Shown here piece by piece: positions 35,414 to 39,194 of a stretch of 39,194 nt of DNA. Both the position numbers and the translations under genes were made by a program. Within the stretch, counting starts at the first letter, position 1, and each line of letters begins with the position of its first letter. Under the pieces are notes generated by a model. It worked only from the letters and a program-made list of their open reading frames with translations. It was not told the origin of the DNA and did not search any database. This DNA is from Paenibacillus solanacearum (GTDB taxonomy: Bacteria; Bacillota; Bacilli; Paenibacillales; NBRC-103111), in NCBI RefSeq assembly GCF_910593845.1, contig NZ_CAJVAS010000057.1:1-39194 (forward strand), in the 5' to 3' direction.

Positions 35414-35432
35414 TTGTTCGTTATGCGAACAA
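35414..35432. promoter_or_regulatory. inverted repeat over the tdk transcription start
   Basis: TTGTTCG-TTATG-CGAACAA, a perfect 7-bp inverted repeat starting two bases after the -10, so it covers the expected start of transcription. It may be an operator or a 5'-end hairpin of the tdk mRNA. It has the arms of a Gram-positive LexA box in the wrong order, so LexA is unlikely. Confidence 0.45.
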
Positions 35433-35453
35433 CGACGAACGAAGGTGTATATT

Positions 35454-36026
35454 TTGGCGCAATTATATTTTCGTTATGGAGCGATGAACAGCGGCAAATC
35501 GATTGAAATATTGAAGGTCGCGCACAACTACGAAGAGCAGGACAAAGCCGTGCTCATCTTTACTTCCGGCTTGGATAACCGCGATGAGGTCGGTTTCGTA
35601 TCCTCGCGGATCGGCCTTCGGCGCGAAGCGATTCCAATCCACGACGACACCGACATGATCAGCATCGTCCGGCAGCAGACGAACCGGATCTCATGCGTGC
35701 TGGTAGACGAAGTGCAGTTTCTGAACAAGGAGCAAATTTTGCAGCTCACCCGTATCGTGGACGAGCTGAAGATCCCCGTGATGGGGTTTGGGCTCAAAAA
35801 CGATTTTCAAAATGAGCTGTTCGAGGGCAGCCGTTATATGCTGCTGTATGCGGATAAAATCGAAGAGATGAAGACGATCTGCTGGTTTTGCGAGCGCAAA
35901 GCGACTATGAACCTGAGAGTGGATGAGTCCGGCAAGCCGGTGTTTACCGGAGAGCAGATTCAGATCGGCGGCAACGACGCGTACTACCCGGTATGCCGCA
36001 AATGCCATACGAACCCGCCGTTGTAA
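35454..36026 (+). CDS. tdk: thymidine kinase
   Basis: Type II thymidine kinase that salvages thymidine to dTMP with ATP. The 190-residue product has Walker A GAMNSGKS (residues 9-16), the LVDEVQFL Walker B region, the lasso-domain zinc cysteines CWFCERK and CRKC, and the catalytic Glu in DEVQ. The start is TTG at 35454, six bases after GAAGGTG; this gives the usual N-terminus MAQLYFRYGAM. The GTG three codons earlier overlaps the ribosome binding site and is rejected. A strong terminator follows. Confidence 0.95.
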   Translation: MAQLYFRYGAMNSGKSIEILKVAHNYEEQDKAVLIFTSGLDNRDEVGFVSSRIGLRREAIPIHDDTDMISIVRQQTNRISCVLVDEVQFLNKEQILQLTRIVDELKIPVMGFGLKNDFQNELFEGSRYMLLYADKIEEMKTICWFCERKATMNLRVDESGKPVFTGEQIQIGGNDAYYPVCRKCHTNPPL

Positions 36027-36051
36027 ATGCAGCAGAAGCTTACAAAAGACC

Positions 36052-36097
36052 AAAAGCCGGAAGACGTTCACCTCCAGTGAATGCTTCCGGCTTTTTT
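36052..36097 (+). terminator. rho-independent terminator of tdk
   Basis: AAAAGCCGGAAG pairs with CTTCCGGCTTTT, enclosing an inner TTCAC/GTGAA stem, followed by a T run (36092-36097). The A-rich left flank lets it also work for the convergent aminopeptidase transcript, whose stop is at 36140. Confidence 0.88.
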
Positions 36098-36139
36098 CGG
36101 TATTCCTTAGCCTGATCGCGGGCTTCTCGTGCCGCGGGT

Positions 36140-37378
36140 TCAGATGGCCCAGTTGCCATTTCTGAAGATCGCCTCGCGCTTCCCGTCCGCGGTGACTCCG
36201 TCGATGTTCATATCCGCGGAACCGATCATAAAATCTACGTGAATTAAGCTTTTATTGACGCCGTGCCGGGCAAGATCCTCGTCCGTCATCTCGGTGCCAC
36301 CCTCCAGGTTGACCTGGTACGCCTGGCCGAGCGCAAGATGGCAGGATGCATTCTCGTCGTACAGCGTGTTGTAGAAGATTACGTTCGCGTTCGAAATCGG
36401 CGAATCGTGGGGAACCAGCGCCACTTCGCCGAGCGACCGCGCGCCGTCGTCCGTATTCAGCAGCCGCTCCAGCGCTTCATACCCTTGCTCCGCCGTGAAC
36501 TCGACCACCTTGCCGTCCTTGAACGTCAGGGAGAAGCCGTCGATCAGCTGGCCTCCGTAATTGAGCGGCTTCGTGCTGCGGACCGTGCCGTTCACGCCGT
36601 CCTTGCGCGGCATGGTGAACACTTCCTCCGTCGGCATGTTCGGATTGAACAGGATGCCTTTGGCGTTTTCCTTCGCCCCGCCGAGCCACACATGCGCCTC
36701 CGGCAGATCAATCGTCAAATTCGTGCCCGGCGCTTCATATTGCAATTGTTTATACCGTTTACCATTAAGCACCTCAACCGTTTGCGCCAGCTTCGCGTTA
36801 TGCTCCTTCCACGCCGCGACCGGATCATCCTTATCGACGCGAGTCGCGTCCAGGATACGCTCCCACAGCTTCTCCACCGCCGACGCCGCGGGAATGCCCG
36901 GGAACACTTTGGCCGCCCACTCCGGCGTAGCGTAGGAGATCAGCGACCAGGCGTTCTTATGCGACATCAGGTAGCTGCGGTATTTGTTCAAAGCTGTGGC
37001 GCTTGTCTTCGTAGCCGTCGCGATGCGCGCCGATTCGACGCCTGTCAGCAGATCGGGATTCGGCGCGTAAATTTGCAGAAACGCCGCGCCGCCCTCGGCC
37101 ATCTCTTCCATCCCTTGAGCCCGCCACATCGGATATTCGCTGAATGCTTCCATCGGAGCGAGCTTATATTTAATGAGCGTAAGCTCCTCGTCGACCCAAT
37201 CGACATGCACGTTTTTGGCGCCGGCTTCATACGCCTTCGCCGCAATGCGCCGCACCAGATCCGCCGCGGCGATCGGCGCCGTGAGGACAATCGTCTGCCC
37301 TTCCTGTACGTTGACGCCCATCCTGACGGCTAACGCCGCATATTTATCCAACTGCTCTTGTGTCGGAACCAGACTCAT
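36140..37378 (-). CDS. M29 family aminopeptidase (AmpS/PepS type)
   Basis: Cytoplasmic metallo-aminopeptidase that removes N-terminal residues from peptides. The 412 residues match the M29 family in length and in motifs: the N-terminal domain start TQEQLDKYAALAVRMGVNVQEGQ (in part), the metal-site region with FTMPRKDGVNGTVRSTKPL and a late NALYDENASCHLALG-like segment (FYNTLYDENASCHLALG), then HVDFMIGSADM near the C-terminus. I set the start at ATG 37378, with TTGGAGGG seven bases upstream; the frame runs nine codons further without need. It converges on tdk. Confidence 0.93.
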   Translation of the reverse strand: MSLVPTQEQLDKYAALAVRMGVNVQEGQTIVLTAPIAAADLVRRIAAKAYEAGAKNVHVDWVDEELTLIKYKLAPMEAFSEYPMWRAQGMEEMAEGGAAFLQIYAPNPDLLTGVESARIATATKTSATALNKYRSYLMSHKNAWSLISYATPEWAAKVFPGIPAASAVEKLWERILDATRVDKDDPVAAWKEHNAKLAQTVEVLNGKRYKQLQYEAPGTNLTIDLPEAHVWLGGAKENAKGILFNPNMPTEEVFTMPRKDGVNGTVRSTKPLNYGGQLIDGFSLTFKDGKVVEFTAEQGYEALERLLNTDDGARSLGEVALVPHDSPISNANVIFYNTLYDENASCHLALGQAYQVNLEGGTEMTDEDLARHGVNKSLIHVDFMIGSADMNIDGVTADGKREAIFRNGNWAI

Positions 37379-37441
37379 GTGCCATCCCTCCAAATCGATT
37401 GTCATCTCTTCCCATTATATGCCGTTGTCCGCCCAAAATCC

Positions 37442-37471
37442 AAAAAAGAAGCCAGCCGTCCGCCGGCTAGC
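37442..37471 (-). terminator. terminator of the 30-residue gene
   Basis: Minus strand: GCTAGCCG-GCGGA-CGGCTGGC (8 bp, one G-U) followed by TTCTTTTTT. It comes 24 bases after the stop of the small gene and about 60 bases before the aminopeptidase start, so the small gene has its own short transcript. Confidence 0.75.
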
Positions 37472-37494
37472 CTCCTTCCGCTTGCGCGGCGCTT

Positions 37495-37587
37495 CTATTT
37501 CTTCCTTTTGGATTCGGCCACCTCGGAATCCTGATTGTTGCCGGGCTGCTGCTTTTTGCCGTTATTGTTCGCATTGTCTCTGGACAC
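37495..37587 (-). CDS. 30-residue Asn/Lys-rich hydrophilic protein
   Basis: A very short gene: GTG at 37587 with a long purine site GGGAGGGAGG seven bases upstream, 30 sense codons and TAG, then a clear terminator. The product has an Asn-rich centre (NANNNGKKQQPGNNQ) and a Lys-rich end (KRKK). No hydrophobic segment is present. Its make-up recalls minor small acid-soluble spore proteins, but no family motif can be pointed to. The frame continues upstream for 34 codons without a suitable site. Confidence 0.6.
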   Translation of the reverse strand: MSRDNANNNGKKQQPGNNQDSEVAESKRKK

Positions 37588-37828
37588 GGTCACCCCTCCC
37601 TCCCTACGGAATCGATGATAGTGTAACCAGACCGCGCCGCATTCATGTTCAGGCCGGAAGATCACCTCCCGATCTCCAAGGTCTTGCATCGTAAAGCCGT
37701 TTGTTTCGTATATAAGCTATAACGACAAAACATCACATTTCTTTCCCAAAAGCATCGTCATTCGGGCGATCATACAAAAAAATTCGCCGCTCCGTTCGAC
37801 ACAAGGTACTTTCGTACCAAGTACACCG

Positions 37829-37858
37829 TTGCGAATACTGTTTTCCTTACTGTAAACT
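37829..37858 (+). promoter_or_regulatory. candidate promoter of the AI-2E family gene
   Basis: TTGCGA (37829-37834), 18 bases, TAAACT (37853-37858), 48 bases before the ATG. A short inverted repeat GGTAC-TTTC-GTACC (37805-37818) lies just upstream and could bind a regulator. Confidence 0.4.
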
Positions 37859-37905
37859 AAGAATAGACGACAACATACCCCGTTGCCCGAATTGGAGATG
37901 AACGC

Positions 37906-38910
37906 ATGGAACGACTTAAGCTATTTTTTACAAACTTGACGGTAAGGCGATTTTTCATCCTTGCCATTATCTGTTTGCTGCTGTTCAGTATAAAGGACAT
38001 GCTCAACCTGGTTTTATTAACGTTTTTAATTGCTTATGTCATGAACCGTCTTCAACAGGCGCTAACGAAAAAAATAAGCAAATTCGTCGTCGTGAACAGC
38101 AAGGTCATTATCATTCTGCTATACGCCGCTCTCGTGACTACCGTCGTGCTGGGCATTATCAACTATTTTCCGAAGGTGCTCGTGCAAATCAAACAGTTGA
38201 AGGATAATTTGGTTGCGCTCACGAGTCTTCCCGTCCCCGATGATGAATTTTCCAAGTATATCTACAAAACGCTGCGAGATCTCGATTTGCAATCCTATAT
38301 GAAGCACGGCTTCGAATACGTGCTGCGCATCAGCAACTGGGGCACGACCTTTCTCATGTCGATCATCCTGAGCCTGGTGTTTATTCTCGAGAAGCCCCGC
38401 ATCACTTCGTTCACGTCAAGGTTGAAGGACAGCAAGATCGCCTGGCTCTATACCGAGCTGGAATACTTCGGCAAAAAATTTGTTTTATCGTTCGGCAAAG
38501 TCATCGAAGCGCAGCTGCTGATCGCCCTATGCAATACGGTATTTACGGTGATCGGCTTGTGGGTTCTCGGCTTCCCGTACTTGTTCGCGCTAGGTATCAT
38601 GATCTTCCTGCTCAGCCTCGTTCCTGTCGTCGGCTTCGTCGTCTCGCTCGTTCCGCTGTGCATTATCGGCTACAACCTCGGCGGCTGGATGATGGTCATC
38701 TACGTCATCGCCATGATCGCCGTGCTGCATGCGCTGGAGGGCTACCTGCTGAATCCGAAGCTGATGTCTTCCAAAATGAATCTGCCGATGTTCTACACCT
38801 TCATCGTGCTCATTTTCTCGGAGCATTACATGGGCATTTGGGGACTGATTCTCGGCATTCCCATCTTCGTCTTCCTGCTGGATATTCTCGATGTCGACAC
38901 GACGACATAA
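37906..38910 (+). CDS. AI-2E family transporter (UPF0118/PerM-like membrane protein)
   Basis: A 334-residue integral membrane protein with about seven helices. It has the family plan: two N-terminal helices, a third at about 67-87, a long extracytoplasmic or amphipathic segment (about 90-145), and the conserved C-terminal block with EAQLLIALCN, LVPVVGFVVSLVP, LEGYLLNPKLMSSKMNL and GIWGLILGIPIFVFL. Despite the family name, few members carry autoinducer-2; some are sodium or lithium/proton antiporters, so the substrate is open. ATG 37906 follows TTGGAG. Its terminator is broken by the insertion sequence downstream. Confidence 0.92.
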   Translation: MERLKLFFTNLTVRRFFILAIICLLLFSIKDMLNLVLLTFLIAYVMNRLQQALTKKISKFVVVNSKVIIILLYAALVTTVVLGIINYFPKVLVQIKQLKDNLVALTSLPVPDDEFSKYIYKTLRDLDLQSYMKHGFEYVLRISNWGTTFLMSIILSLVFILEKPRITSFTSRLKDSKIAWLYTELEYFGKKFVLSFGKVIEAQLLIALCNTVFTVIGLWVLGFPYLFALGIMIFLLSLVPVVGFVVSLVPLCIIGYNLGGWMMVIYVIAMIAVLHALEGYLLNPKLMSSKMNLPMFYTFIVLIFSEHYMGIWGLILGIPIFVFLLDILDVDTTT

Positions 38911-38938
38911 CCGGCTTGCGGCGGCGAAACGAAATAAT

Positions 38939-38965
38939 AAAAGACGCGCCTCCTTATCGGGAGGC
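38939..38965 (+). terminator. terminator of the AI-2E gene, right arm interrupted by an insertion sequence
   Basis: The left arm AAAAGACGCGCCTCC is followed by a short loop and GGAGGC, which pairs with the inner six bases GCCTCC; the expected remainder of the right arm (GCGTCTTTT) is absent and the sequence switches to CACTGAAAAAGTCC. This is what one would see if a mobile element had inserted within the hairpin. Confidence 0.55.
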
Positions 38966-38985
38966 CACTGAAAAAGTCCTTTCAT

Positions 38986-39037
38986 GCAAAAAAGGTACAG
39001 TCCTTCAAGAAAATTGAGGGGTCTGTACCTTTTTTGC
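38986..39037. terminator. long stem-loop in the insertion-sequence leader
   Basis: GCAAAAAAGGTACAG pairs perfectly with CTGTACCTTTTTTGC (15 bp), and the enclosed 22 bases fold further (CCTTCAA/TTGAGGGG). With its T run it is an efficient terminator against transcripts entering from outside, and its right arm ends just before a TATAAT (39040-39045), the probable -10 of the transposase promoter. Confidence 0.7.
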
Positions 39038-39075
39038 TGTATAATTAAGGCATTACGAAAAGCAGGTGAGAGTAG

Positions 39076-39194
39076 ATGATTCGGCAACAACAAACTTTGG
39101 TTCTGAGTCCTTACGCGGCACTGTATGACATCGTCGTGCCAAAGGACAATATGCTCCGTCAAATCAACGAACTGGTGGACTTCACCTTCATATA
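39076..39194 (+). CDS. IS1182 family transposase, N-terminal part only
   Basis: ATG 39076 with AGGTGAG upstream; 39 codons are visible before the edge. The product begins MIRQQQTLVLSPYAALYDIV and continues with VPKDNMLRQINELVDFTF, the start of the IS1182-type DDE transposases (InsH-like N-terminal domain). The catalytic domain is outside the window, so it cannot be said whether the copy is intact. Confidence 0.8.
   Translation, partial: MIRQQQTLVLSPYAALYDIVVPKDNMLRQINELVDFTFI

Larger units (their letters stand above)
38966..39194 (+). mobile_element. left end of an IS1182-type insertion sequence, cut by the window edge
   Basis: A 15-bp stem-loop and a transposase start (39076 on) follow a terminus beginning near 38966 with CACTGAAAAAGTCC, which I infer to be the left inverted repeat. 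The boundary is set by where the preceding terminator loses its symmetry. The right end and target duplication are outside the window. Confidence 0.65.

Noticed and set aside
35414..35432. LexA (SOS) box upstream of tdk
   Set aside because: The Gram-positive LexA site is CGAAC-N4-GTTCG; here the arms are in the opposite order with a 5-base spacer.

Overview
The window looks like a chromosome segment of a GC-rich, endospore-forming Bacillales bacterium, most likely Paenibacillaceae. The evidence is a GerA-type germinant receptor operon, an H-type small acid-soluble spore protein, a two-subunit bacterial NADPH-type glutamate synthase, a Ku/LigD repair operon, strong Shine-Dalgarno sequences with many GTG/TTG starts, and an IS1182-type transposase start. 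The taxon is an inference from gene content; no rRNA body lies inside the window.

Layout. 1-300: tandem promoters and leader of an rRNA operon that reads leftwards out of the window. 394-5335 (minus): a small spore gene pair (hypothetical + sspH), a terminator and promoter, then thiL-tsaE-tsaB-rimI-(342-nt gap)-tsaD, the usual Firmicute t6A/thiamine cluster. 5557-8315 (plus): Ku, a stand-alone LigD-type ligase and a stand-alone LigD-type polymerase, closed by a bidirectional terminator shared with cardiolipin synthase (minus). 10025-14465: germinant receptor operon in the order A-C-small D-like-B. 14507-17157: a small hypothetical gene, then a membrane M23 peptidase coupled to a bactofilin, then a HAD hydrolase. 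17102-19938: YhfC-like membrane protein diverging from a squalene-hopene-type cyclase across an AT-rich palindrome.

19998-22089 (minus): a DUF4173 membrane protein and an unrecognised small protein, separated by tandem palindromic repeats. 22250-24603: an orphan SgrR-like regulator and a hypothetical protein. 24838-28701 (minus): a Tat-exported beta-helix protein, a small gene with an ideal ribosome binding site but no standard start codon, a DUF1868 2H-type phosphoesterase and a LacI-family regulator with two palindromes in its leader and promoter. 29016-35141 (minus): gltD and gltB, diverging from thymidine kinase. 36140-38910: M29 aminopeptidase, a 30-residue hydrophilic protein and an AI-2E-type membrane protein. 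38966-end: left end of an IS1182-type element that appears to have landed inside the terminator of the preceding gene.

Most of the window is ordinary core and sporulation content. No CRISPR array, tRNA, prophage or recognised defence island is visible, and I found no clearly new multi-gene system. The best leads are the split NHEJ ligase/polymerase, the small gene at 26647-26829, the palindrome-rich control regions (17909, 21543, 28725/28795, 35414), the 30-residue gene at 37495, and the insertion-sequence/terminator junction.
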